The notes beneath the pieces are model-generated. The model saw only the letters and a list, made by a program, of their open reading frames with translations, was not told where the DNA came from and did no database searches. This document shows, piece after piece, positions 1 to 12,200 of a stretch of DNA of 64,000 nt. The position numbers were made by a program, and so were the translations under genes. The stretch spans positions 387,052 to 451,051 of the forward strand of contig LSRX01000539.1 of NCBI GenBank assembly GCA_001939145.1, read 5' to 3'. Positions within the stretch are counted from its first letter, which is position 1. The number at the start of each line of letters is the position of its first letter. Origin of the DNA: Symbiodinium microadriaticum (Eukaryota > Sar > Dinophyceae > Suessiales > Symbiodiniaceae).

Positions 1-171
1 CCTTGGGTTGATCTCTGCGGCCAACCCTAAACCCTAAACCCTAACAGTACATGGCGACCCGCTAGCGATCATCGGCTTTTGGACAAGAGATGTGTCGCTG
101 GCGCAGATAGGGCATCCAGCTTTGGTTTTCAGACATCTGACAGCAAAGCTGAGGTTTAGGGTTTGGGCGAG

Positions 172-204
172 GTCTACCAGCACGCACATCTGTTCTCCAA
201 GCTG
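172..204 (+). CDS. HYDIN: HYDIN exon 1 (first in window)
   Basis: Acceptor GGGCGAG, 33 bp reading VYQHAHLFSKL, then a GA donor (GACAAG). It reads like the late strand of an ASH domain leading into exon 2. The weakest member of the chain because little context precedes it. Confidence 0.5.
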
Positions 205-3200
205 GACAAGTAGACAAACACCTTCAACCCTGCAACCTAAACCCTGGAACGCTAAGACCCTGACCCTATAATAGAACGTGCAGGTTATAGTTTTAACCCT
301 TATGGAAACCCTTTCAGAGCCCTGTCAGAACCCTGATGGACCTCTTTTCGTTGCCCTAGCCCAAAATAGCCCAAAAGCCTTAAATAATAGGGTCTTTGGG
401 CCCGAAAAGCCTCAAAAATATGAGTCCTTTGAGGGTAAGGGCAAGGCCCTCGGCCCTACCTAGAGTCTCCATTGTCGTTCCTTTTTGGGGTTACCTTGTA
501 GGATCCTTAATATAGAACTGGTTAAACCCACAATCAGGAACTATAATGAAGACTATAGGTAAAGCCCAAAACCCCAAAGACCATGTGGCTGCGGTAGCTA
601 AACCCTAAACCCTAAACCCTAAACCCTAAGCCCTAAGCCCTAAACCCTAAACCCTAAACCCCAACCCCTAAGCCCTAAACCCTAAACCCGAAACCCAAAC
701 CCTAAAACCAGCCTACAATGGAGACTATAGGTAGGCCCTGAAGTCTGCTAGGTCCGACTGCTGCACATGTCGGGCACATGCCACGCCATCGAGATGCGGC
801 TCAGCGAGCAGGGCCCCCGGAGCCTTGCAGCTTTTTTTTTCTCATGACCCTTGAGGATGTGTGAAGCCCGGAGCTTCGGAGTTTAGGGTTTGGGGTTTAG
901 GGATGAGGGTTTAGGGATCAGGGTCTAGGGTTTAGGGTGTAGGGTTTAGGGATTACTGGGCTTGGAGTGCTAAAACGTTGGGTTTGGAGGAGAGGGACGG
1001 TCGAGGGTTTTGAGGGTGCTTGCTGTCTACGAGGGGTTTGCTAGTTGGTGTTCTGAGTGCTTGTAGAATAAGAGTTGAAGAGCTCATCCATTATGAGAGT
1101 TTGAAGTTAGCAGAAGAAGGAAGGCAGACCTTTTGTTTGCTAGACTCTAGACCTCCTTGTGGTGGTAATCAGAACGAATGTTCCTTCACTGGTTTGGCAT
1201 TGGCTAGGTGGGTAGGGGAGCTTGTATGGTGAAGCGATCCGGACCGCATAAGGTGCACTGGACACCCTAATGTCGGTGTCTGAAAAGTTTGCAGAAATGA
1301 CCCTTTCATCAGCAGTGGTGTCCCCTTATAGTCTCTGTAGCAATGCGCTTTGTGTAACATGCCCCAGCCTTATTCTAACCTTTCCGACCCTTTATTTATA
1401 GCGAGTCGAGAACCCTCAACAGAACATCCCGAAGTTCAAGCGTTGGGCATTCGGGTTTCATAGCAACCTGAGCCGTCGGCTTTCTTGGCTGAGGGTGGAG
1501 CTTGAGGGGGTTTAGGGTTTAGGGTTTATAGGGTTTAGGGTTTAGGGTTTAGGGTACCCAAGAGAGCTAAGCCCAGAATAGCTGGGCGCCTGGGCTCTCG
1601 GGTGCGGGCGTGTCATCTCGACACCGAAAAGCCCTTGATACTGTTGATGATATAAATCCTGCAATACCTGAAGGACCCTAAACTATGGGAATTAGAGTAT
1701 ATTCCTCATTCTGGGGTAATGCAGGACTTATATCATCAACGGTAGCGCAGCCAATGGAAAGAGAGCTCTTGGCACCACACAGACGTCCTTTTGGCATGAC
1801 CAACCTTCCGGCCTTGTAGCTCGCTGAGTCGTTCGAGTCACAGTTTATCAACTTCGGATGGCACCCAAGGGTTTCGGGTTTAGGGACACAGCGCTTAACA
1901 CAGTTTAGTGGTTTAGGGCCTAAAGGGTGGAGGGTTTAAGGTTCAGGGCACAAGAGCCGCTAATTGTCGAAGACCCTCCTGGAGCAAATCTGAGCTTCAA
2001 GACGACCCCGAGCCGCCGAGGCATTCCGTCTTCTTCGGCGATGTCGTGGTCGGCTCGCAGGCAGGGAAGCAAAAACAACAGTTCGAAAGCTTCGATGATG
2101 TTTTAATGCCTCATGGCTCCAGGACGAACCCATAACTCGGGTGCATTGGTGTTGAAGGACAACCAAGGTACCCCCAAAGCAGAAAGCAGTCAAATCAGCG
2201 ATGGGTCGTTACCTCGATCTTGGTCATTTTTGGCTGCTTGCATTGAGGGTTGCCATAATAGCAAGCCCCTGAAATTTCGCGTCGATCGTTCGTTCGCTAT
2301 CTGTGGCTTTTTGAGGAGCAAGAAACCCGGAATCAAACGACTCAAAACCCAAGGCTCGCAAGACTGTATAGTTAAAGGTGCGGGATTTTGGGCAAGTCAG
2401 CTGCACGTGGTTCCAACTGCCGATAGCCCCACTCGAGCTACCTACTTATGCCGTACAAAGAAGAAGCCGCAGTGCCTAAGCTTATTGCAAGAACTTCTGT
2501 ACGAATCTCATGAACCCATCTATGTACAGCCGCAACAGAAATTCATAAATCCTGCAATAGTTCAGAGAAGCCTCATGAACCCTTCTAAACACCCATAAAC
2601 CATGAAGCCCGATCGAAATCCTACACCCTGAGACCCCTAACCCTGAACCTAACCCCAAGCCAGGGTTTCGGCGCTACAAGGTTTTGAACCCTAAACCCCT
2701 AAACCCTGAACCCGCTATAAGGCCAAAACTTCCTAAACCCCATAACCCGCTATGAACCCTAACTTTCCTAAACCTTAGACCCCCAAAACCGACAGGCGAC
2801 AAAGCCGGTTCGGCTTCACAACTTCGGCGACTTGGGAGCAAAGTTCCGCTTCGAGGCCGGATATCCCAGGAAGGGTGTCTTGCGGTTTCGGGTTTAGGGC
2901 TTACGGTTTAGGGTTTAGAAGTGTAGAGTCTAAGTTTAGGGCCTTAGGGTTTAATGTATGAGGGTTTTTTTGAGTGCTTTCAGGGTTTATAGGGTGTTTT
3001 TGGGTTGCGGTGGCTTTTGGCGTGCAGGTTTAGGGGGGTCTAATGTCTCATCCGTAAAAGTTAGGGTCGCAGTCAGCAAGGCCCGGACATGATATTTTTT
3101 TGATCCGTCTCCGGGGTGTAGTTTTGTCTTAGTCCTTGGTGTCTAGCTCTAAGTTGAGTTTCGTCGGAGTTCAGTCAGTGAAGTGTTTCGGGTTGGGGGT

Positions 3201-6200
3201 TCGTCTTTCGGGTGTTGAGCGTCTGTCTCGTTTCCCAAGCTGCCTGCGCAGATCGGCGCCAAGTATGCCAAGATCTTCTCCATCACGCCATCAGAGGGCT
3301 TCGTACGCCACGCCCTTGTCGTGGATTGGGGGAGGTATGGGTCCGAAGATGCTGCCTAGTCCTCGAACAGTTTCGCGTGCTAGTAGCCCTTGCATCCCCT
3401 CACCCCTGAACCGGATGACATACGACCCCTGAACTGAAATGGCAAAGCTCTACTTTCATAGACTCGCCGATCCTTGATGGAGACCTTGCGTTGGACAGAA
3501 ACACATCAAGAGAAGGCTATGCTAAGGTGGTGTTGCTAACCTCACCTTCCTCGAGGCCTTTTGCAAAGACAACTGACCCTGGCACAACAGCACAGATTTG
3601 AGGATAGAGCTCTAGGATTCAGGATTAGTAGATGTAGTGAGGGGTTGGAGTGTTGGATTTGGGGTTAAGTTGCAGTTTATCGTCGTTAAGTCCAGGGCTG
3701 GCCTATCTATGGCTGAAACGCTTCTATACGGAACACTTCTTCAAACCAGCCCCCAAAGTGAACAAAAACATCGACGAGCCGAGCTTGGTGTCAAGGCTTA
3801 GTCTAAGCTGCTGGCTGGATTGCGCTTGGTCTGCAGACCCATGGGAACTTAATTGAAACTCTCTGACTACAGCTTTGACCTCGCGGTGTCCGGAATCCGC
3901 GTTGCTACCGGAAAAGCTGGCACCCTCCACCGACCTTTTTAAGACACGAAAGCCCCCAAAATCCTAAACCCTAAACCCGAAGCCCCCAAATCCTAAACCC
4001 TAAGCCCTAGCCCCTAAACCCAAAGTCTAACCCTAACCCCTAAACGCTAAGGCCTAAACCCTAAAGCCTGAACCCTGAATCCCCTAAACAGCTCAGACTT
4101 GGCCCGAGGTCCCCAGGAGGACATTCCGCTCACCGTGGCCTTTCATCCGACGCCCGTGCCCCCAGGGACCAGGGAGAAGCAGGGAGTTCGGGAATCTTTT
4201 TTGGGGATGTTTAGGGCTTTAGGATATATAGAGGGTTGGGGATCCAGCTCTTTTAGGGTTTTGGGGTTTAGGGTTGTGAGATATAGAGAGTTAGGGCTTT
4301 AGGGATTAGGCTTTTGACCGTCGTTACCATCAGCATCAGCATCAGCATCAGCATCAGCATCAGCATCAGCAGCGGCTGCGGCAGCAGCAGCGGCGGCAGC
4401 AGCAGCAGCATCGTCCTCACGACCATCATTATCAGCTACCAGCTACCATGTCCTTGACACTACGGTCCTTGACCTTGTGCTTACACTGTCGTTGTTGGGA
4501 GGCCAAGAACAACAGCCGGCAACAGAGGGACGTGGAAAAGACGAAGTGCAGCCGATGGTCATAGCATGCTTGATAGGCCTTAACCTCACTCGGAACTTCA
4601 GGATAGCACCGACATGAAAAGCAGTCCGAAACCGCAAGATGCAGGACCCTCACCAGCAGCTTTGTGCCTACCGTATGCGCGGTCCTACTTACTTACATCC
4701 CAAACCCTTCTGACTAGAGAATCGTATACAGTTTTCTCAGCATCCTTAAGTTAAGCACACTTTGGAAGGCTCAAACCATAAACCCTCCTAAACCCTAAAC
4801 CCCCCTAAACCCTACTAACCCTTAAGCCCTAAACCCTAAACCCTACTGAACCCTTAAACCCTAAACCCTAAACCCTACTAACCCTTAAACCCTAAACCCC
4901 CCTAAACCCTACTGAACCCTTAAACCCTAAACCGATGACCAGCTCAGGCATGACCGGATTCAGGAGTTCAAGCGGGGGGACAAGTCGAGGCCGTGTCGAC
5001 CTTGCAATGGAACTTTTAGGGTTTAGGGTTTAGGTGGCTTGCTAATCCGTTTGTGCGGTTTTGGCACAAAGATTTTTTGCAGTTATGTTTCATGGAATGC
5101 TTGCAGTACTTTTGATCCGGTTTTGCAGATATCAAGGTCACAGTTGGGGTTGGGGTTATAATTAACTTGCCGCAACTTGGGTTTTCTCTCATATCTTTTC
5201 TGAGGTCGCAGATGCGACCGAGGTTCGGTGAATCAAGAGGAAAGGGGCCGGTTTGGGGCTAGTTGTGTCAGAGGCTTAAGAGATGCAGGACGGCATGGCC
5301 ATGGTGCTTCAGAAGTTAAGGTTGAGGCTGCGGAGATGGGAAAAGGATGGATTTCAAGTAACAGGACATGAGGTGCTAGGTATCAGGCTTTAGTGTTCTT
5401 TGGGCAAGTTAAAGCGTTTGGGAGTTTGGGCCTTCCGTGCAAAGTTAGTCTCTTAGAGGCCGGGAACTACCCTTGCCAAGGGCATGGCAGGGATAGGGTT
5501 TAGGGTTTAGGGTTTAGGGTTTCGTCTGACCTGCGGAGTCCTGGAGACCCCAAACCCGTGGAACAAGCCCTAAACCCTAAACCCTAAAACCCTCATCCCT
5601 AAACCCTAAACCCTCGACCCTAAACCCGAATCCCTAAACCCTAAGCCACATACCCCGATTGCCTGAAGCCCCCAACCCCCAGAACCGAGTGAACCAGAGC
5701 TGGCTGGAAGAAATGGGTCTCACTCACTCGCCCTGGACCCCCCCCAAGAGTTTAACGTAGGGGCTTAGAAATATTTACCAGTAGTATCCCTTAAAGTTCC
5801 TTAGTTCATTTATACTCTAAAGTAGCCCAGAACCCTATTCTAATTCTTTAAGGCCGCTATAGCATACGCGCATCACCTCGAACCCCCCCCCCTTGGCCGA
5901 AGGCGCGGGAAGTCGGACAGCAAGGATCTGAATATTGGCATCACGGCCCGGGCCCTCGGGAGCCTGCTGCTTGTGCTAACATGAAACCTGATGCAGACCG
6001 TAGAAACCCCTTTCGACGTCGTAGGAAAAGATTCATGATAGAGTATCTGTAGTCTCCATTGTAGTTCCTTTCTGGGGTTACCTTTTGGGATCCTTAACAT
6101 AGATTTGCAAAAGGAACTACAATGGAGAATATAGAGCATGCCCTATGTTCACATCCTAAAGCGCTTCGGCCCAGGCGCGGGACATCCGCTGCATCCTCGA

Positions 6201-9200
6201 AGGCCACGCGCCGTTGACCCTGGAGGCCACCTTACCTATTGGGGTTGCCCGCTCGAAATGAGAATGGTTTCATGGCCCTAAACCCTAAACCCTTATCCCT
6301 AAACCCTTAACCCTAAAACCTTAAACCCTAGACCCTAAACCCTTAACCCTAAAACCCTAAACCGATTAGGTACCGAGTTTTACTGCGGGCCCCAAGCGGG
6401 CCTAGGCCTGTTTTGTTAAGTCCCGAGGCCGCTTCCCGGCCGGAAGATGAGTATGATTTCGCCCATGGCTTAGGGTTTAGGGGTTTAGGGGTTAAGGGGT
6501 TTAGGGTTAAGGGGTTTAGGGTTTAGAGTTTAGGGGTTTAGGGGTTTAGGGTTTAGGGGTTTAGGGTTTAGGGGTTTAGTGGTTTAGGGTTTAGGGTTTA
6601 GGGGTTTAGGGTTTAGGGGTTTAGGGTTTAGGGTTTAGGTGTTTAGGGGTTTAGGGTTTAGGGGTTTAGTGGTTTAGGGTTTAGGGTTTAGGGGTTTAGG
6701 GTTTAGGGGTTTAGGGTTTAGGGTTTAGGTGTTTAGGGGTTTAGGGTTTAGGGGTTTAGGGTTTAGGGTTTCGCACAGGCAAGCCATGATGGACCCGGCT
6801 GCCCATACCCCACAATATCGCATTCTTTTGCTTCGTTTACTTTGGAGTCAGTCAGGGTAGAATTGGTAGAATGACAAGTACCCTTGTTATCGTTAGAGAT
6901 ATCGTTAAGGGGTTTACCGGCGAACCTAGTGTAAGACTTTGGAGTTCACGTGCAAGTCTTGTACTGTAGATTGAGGGTTTATTTAGGGTCTAGATCTAAG
7001 TCTTGGGGTGTTGATGTTTCTGGGTTTCTGTCAGGCAAACGCAGACAAGATACAGCCAGAGTGGTTGAATGTTGTACTGCCCCTCCGGCACTGGCGTGTC
7101 TGACGGATGAGTTGCTTCTGACGATGTCGGTATTTGTGTATGCTTGCCGTGTAGGAAAGTAGCCCTAATCCCCCAACCTGAAACCCCAGCGCCATACCCT
7201 AAATCCTAAACTCTAAACCCGCTTGAGCTGTTTTTTTCTGTTCACCGATGTTGGGGTTGGGAGCTCGTCTTTTCGAGGCGGGGTTTGGTTGGCATCCAGC
7301 ATCTCTCTCAATATGATGTTCCTTCAAATTGGTTGTCGGTTCTGAGAGCGTAGCTGTTGCGCCCAAAGCTAGGACTAAAAACCAAACAACCTACTGAGGT
7401 TTCTGATTTCGTGGCGCATTCTTGGAGAATAAGAGTTTGTTTATGAGCCCTTAAAAAATCACTGGGAAAAGCTTAATGAAAACCTCCACGAAGACCCCAA
7501 CAGCCAATGACACCTTCCCTAAGTCGTCAACCCCAAACCCTAAACCCTAAACCCTAAACCAGGCCAGTGGCAAATGCGTGTCCCAGCCCGGCGAGACGAA
7601 GCAGGGGTGCTCAGAGACCGCTTCTGAGAAGGCTGCAAACTCTACTACGGTGGATGATAGAAATCCTGCATTGCCCAGAACAAGGAATATACCATAATTC
7701 CCATAGTTTAGGGTCCTTCAGGTAATGCAGGATTTTTATCATCAACAGTAGGTCCCCAGTTGACCTTTAAGGGCGGTTCTACAAGGTTAGGGAGGGAAGC
7801 CCCGAAATTGTAAACCCTTATCAACCAAACTCGAAAGCGTGTTCTGCAGACCTAGAGGACCGGCTTTTGGGGAGTGTGCTGCGATGCCGAATCAACTTCG
7901 GTATTGGGCTTAGGCTTGGGAAGGTGAAATTGTCTGACTTCACGAGCTTGACCCTAAACCCTAAGCCCTAAACCCCAGCCTGGAGGATGCGGCCTACAGG
8001 CTTGGGCTCTATTTGGGATTGATCCTCTCCCCGAAAGACCGATAGCCTTATCCGAAGCCCTGAACCATCCTGGACCTCAAGGTCTAAGCAAATAGACCGA
8101 ACCATTTAGGGTTTAGGGTTTACCTAAACCCCCAAAAGTAGGCAACACAATGGCCCAAAACCCATAACAAGGCTATTATTCTACAAACTTTTTGGGGCCC
8201 AGGTAAAAAAATTAGGGTAAAGACCGAACCATGATGCTACGCACGTGCAAGGCTCCTGGAGTTCACCGCCCAAGTCCGCACGAAGACGCAGAACAGCCAC
8301 TTTGCCGCACGGTGGGGCTTGCATTTCTTTGAGGTGGAGGGCTGAGTCTACCTATAGTCTCCATTGTAGTTCCTTGTTTTGGTTTAACCAATTCTATTCC
8401 TAGACGGTAACCCCCAAAAGGAACTACAATGGAGACTCTAGGTACTGCAGGAAATGCCTTTTAAGAGTCTTAGTCTGATATGCGAAGACACTTTGACTTC
8501 GATTGGGGCTCGACCTGCGCGATTACATTTCCTTAGCACGACCTGGGAACCATAGGGGGCCTATAGACCTGAACCTTAAGTGTGCTGCTAGAGGAGCGGG
8601 TTTAGGGCTTCTCCGATCCCCTAAACCCTAAACCCCTAAACCCTATAACCCCTAAACCCTAAACCCCTAAACCCTGAACCCTGAACCCTAAACCCCTAAA
8701 CCCTAAACCCTGAACCCTAAACCCCTAAACCCTAAACCTTAAACCCCTAAACCTTGAAGCTGCAGGNCCTGAACCCTGAACCCTAAACCCCTAAACCCTA
8801 AACCCTGAACCCTAAACCCCTAAACCCTAAACCTTAAACCCCTAAACCTTGAAGCTGCAGGGGGGGGGGTGAATCTTTCGTCTTGAGGGCTTAGCTCCTT
8901 AGTTCGGGTCTGCAGAGGCTGTCGGGTTTGAGACTCAGAATTTAGACCGATAGACTTCGAGGCTCGGGGAAATTGTGGCTGCATTTTCAGGCAGTATAAA
9001 TGTTGCAAGATGTTGCAACCAGGGCTGGGGGTCTAGAGTCTTTCAGCTTTGAGGGTTTAGTTATGGTAGGTGCTCGCAACTCACATGAGATTTTGGAGCG
9101 GGTATGTTTGGGTTTCCTTCCGAGGATTCTTGTAGTAGTAAGACAAACCCCCACTACAAATTCGTAGAGGTTTTCAGAGGTCGAAGCTCGAACGCTGCAT

Positions 9201-12200
9201 GTGTTGGGCTCAATCTGCCTTAACCCTAAGGGTTTAGGGTTTAGGACCCTAAACCCTAAACCCTAAACCGAGACTCTCTGCCTTAACCCTAAGGGTTTAG
9301 TGTTTAGGACCCTAAACCCTAAACCCTACGAGCCCTAAACCCCGAGACTCTGAGGCTTCATCGTCTCGAACCCGACCGACACGGACTGGAAGTTGTACCC
9401 TCAGGCGCCCGCCTGCAGTGCTCTGCGCGCTGCTGTTCTACACCTGCTTACCTGGTTAGGAAACCCCTAAAACCAACATGTTTGTATCAACTTACCCTAC
9501 GACTTTCGGCTGAAGCCAACAAGTTCCAGACCGGAACCCTAACATCCCCCCGAAAACCATAAAGCGACACCGTCACCAACGTTCCTCGAGATTCTGTAAG
9601 CATCTGTAACCCGAACCAGTGCCCCCTGCTGCTGGCAGGTGGTCACGCAAGAGCCGGCTGGCACCAGCTACTTCAGCTGCGAGAAGGTGGGTTCAAGCTG
9701 ACTTCAAGGATAAGGTAGAGCGCAGGGTTCTAAGAAGGTAACCGTGGTTACAATAACTTAAGGCCCCGAGTAATAGCTCAAGTTGCTACTCTTGATTCTA
9801 AATCTGAGAATTATGGTATATTCCTTAGTATGGGTAATGCAGGATTTATATCTGCAACCGTAGGATTTAGGATTAGGTGCTTTGGTCAGGCGACTCTGGG
9901 CTTGCGGTTATGCATTTTTTGGTTCTGGGTTTGTGGCGGAGGATTTTGGATTTTGGAGCCCTGGGCTTAGGGGGCTGGATCTAGGGCTTTAGGATTTGAG
10001 GGAGTGGGCTTCAGGGATTTTGGGACTCCGGATCCCTTTGAGCCGGGCTTGAGGGTGTTCATTCTGTGCACCCCAGAGATTCTAAACCCTGACACCTACA
10101 CCCTGCACCCAAACTCTAACCAAACCCTAAACCCTATAAGCCCTAACCCCTAAACCCTAAACCCCAACCCCTAAACCCCCAAACCGAGACCTGGGTCAGG
10201 AGATCGTCGTGCCCGCCAAGAAGGACGCTAGCGTGCAGGCCCGGAGCCTCAGGGTTTAGGGATGTAGGGCTTTAGGGGTTTAGGGTCTAGGGGTTTAGGG
10301 TTTGGGGCTTTTAGGGGTTTAGGGCTTTAGGGGTTAGGGGTATAGGGTTTAGGGTTTAGGGGTTTAGGGTTTAGCGGTTTAGGATTTTAGGGGATCAGGG
10401 ATTTAGGGTTTGGGGTTTATAGGGTTTAGGGTTTAGGGTTTATGGGGGTTTTCGGGTTTAGGGTTTAGGGTTTAAGGTTTAGGGGTTAGGGGTTTATAAG
10501 GTTTAGGGGTGTAGGGTTTAGGGGGGAGACTTTGGAGGCCGGCAGGGGCTTGAGAAGAGCTTTTTGGAAGGGCACCAGAGGGGCACCACACCTGGGCTCT
10601 TGTGAAGGGATTTAAGTATAATTTAAGTTGCCATGACAAGGAAACCAGAATAGTTACTCTAAGTCCTTATTATGGTAGCTTAAATGAAATCCCTGAACAA
10701 GAGCCCAGGGCACGGATTCACAGGATTTGCGGTTTTGGATTTCCGACCTGGGCTTTCGTTGAAATTGGGCCTTGGGGATTTGCGGTTCAGGGCTTCGGGC
10801 GCTGAGTTAACCAGGGTTGTAGTTTAGGGCACTCGGCCCGAAGGTTGTGGCTTTAGAACGGATGTAAGGGCTTGAGTGTCTTAGAGACTTTTGGGACTTT
10901 GGCAGTTTCGCCTTCGGGGCTTGGTAAAGCGCCTGGGTTTGGGGTTTGGTCGATTTTGCTTCTTGTGGGGGAGGGTTACTGAACAGTATGGCTTCAGAAC
11001 CTCAGGGCTCGTACATGTCGGGCTTGCGCCTTGTGGCAGCAGATCTCCGGCCGTGGCCATTTTTGAATTCGGGCTTCGCTTTCCCGCGGTGTGCGGATCT
11101 GGGTGACATTGACTCAAGGCTGCTAGTGCGAGTATTTGTTGTACTAGGATGGCTACTGCAGACCCTGACCGCTATACCCCTTACTTTTGGCAAAAGAGTC
11201 CCCGCTTCGACCACTGTCAGGGGGCTGTCGAACCTTTTTTGGAGTGCAGAAAGGGGAACGTGAGTTGGGTTTGTGCTGGCGCCCAACTGCACCTGCCGGA
11301 ATAGTTCCCAAAGCATCCTAGAACAACCGACAGCCCAGGTGTACTACATGCCCTTGACCATGACGTCAGCTGCAGACACAAGCTGCCTGGCTGAGAAGTG
11401 ACGGGCAACTGTTCTGTCCTTCGGTGGTTGAGAAAGGCTTACTCCTGTGATTCCTCATGGTATTCAGGTTACACGGCCCACTCGGATTCATCACTTGGAA
11501 CCTGTGCAGTCCTAATGTATTTGGGAGTTTCCGAAAATAAGGGGTACCTTAATTTGGGGTCCTTATAATAAGGATCCTACTATTTAGGGTACTATATTAG
11601 GGTCCCCTAGTTTCGGAAACCCCCATTTGGGTGGTAGTAGAAGCAGAACCCCAAGTAAAGCACAGTTGCTGTCATCTCCACACCTTGCCAGTGTTGTGTG
11701 TTCTGGTTAGCCATAGGGTTACAATTAAGCCTGTTAAAAAGGGCCTAGGACGTCCTAGGCTTGGCAGTGGATTTAGGGCCTTAGCTGCAGTTTGAAACGA
11801 GAATTCGAAATTCGGGTCTTGCCGTGGACATTTGGATTTCGGGATGGGCAGGTGGAATTTATTTACGTATTCGACCTGTGGGCCTGTAATGGGGTCTGGA
11901 CTGTCTAGACAGTTCAGAGAGTGAGAACTTTTAAACTCAGTTTCCCTAGCACATTGAGGCAAGAAGCTATAAAGTGTCTGCAGGCTGCAGGCTGCCGGAT
12001 TTCCGGGATGTGTGGGTCTTAGGCTTATGGGCTTTGCATCATGCATGGTTCAGTCTTTCCTGGCTGCTTGTACAAGATCTTAGAGACCCTACATCCAACA
12101 GGGTCGCCGCAAGGTTGCATTCCTGACGGCCACAAAAGTTGGAGCCTCCAGCCTTTACCGCTGCACAGATGGAACCCCCAAACTTGCCGTTTATCCCGCA

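Larger units (their letters stand above)
1..751 (+). other. HYDIN intronic sequence with telomere-like tracts
   Basis: Apart from exon 1 this stretch holds CCCTAAA tracts at about 25-45 and 598-702 and an inverted-repeat element at 457-561. A further island at 48-97, after TAACAG, has an exon-like composition but I could not place it in HYDIN. Confidence 0.4.

Noticed and set aside
48-97. Exon-like island before exon 1
   Set aside because: Frames give no ASH-like motif and the 3' limit is unclear.
1-702. The left end as a true chromosome telomere
   Set aside because: TTTAGGG motifs occur throughout in both orientations with unique sequence and exons between them.
4937-5010. Island between telomere-like tracts as a HYDIN exon
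   Set aside because: Exons 6 and 7 already join with the expected number of residues; no frame reads convincingly.
6428-6467. AASRPEDEYDFAHG island as a HYDIN exon
   Set aside because: Exon 7 joins exon 8 in phase and by length without it; no place for it in the alignment.
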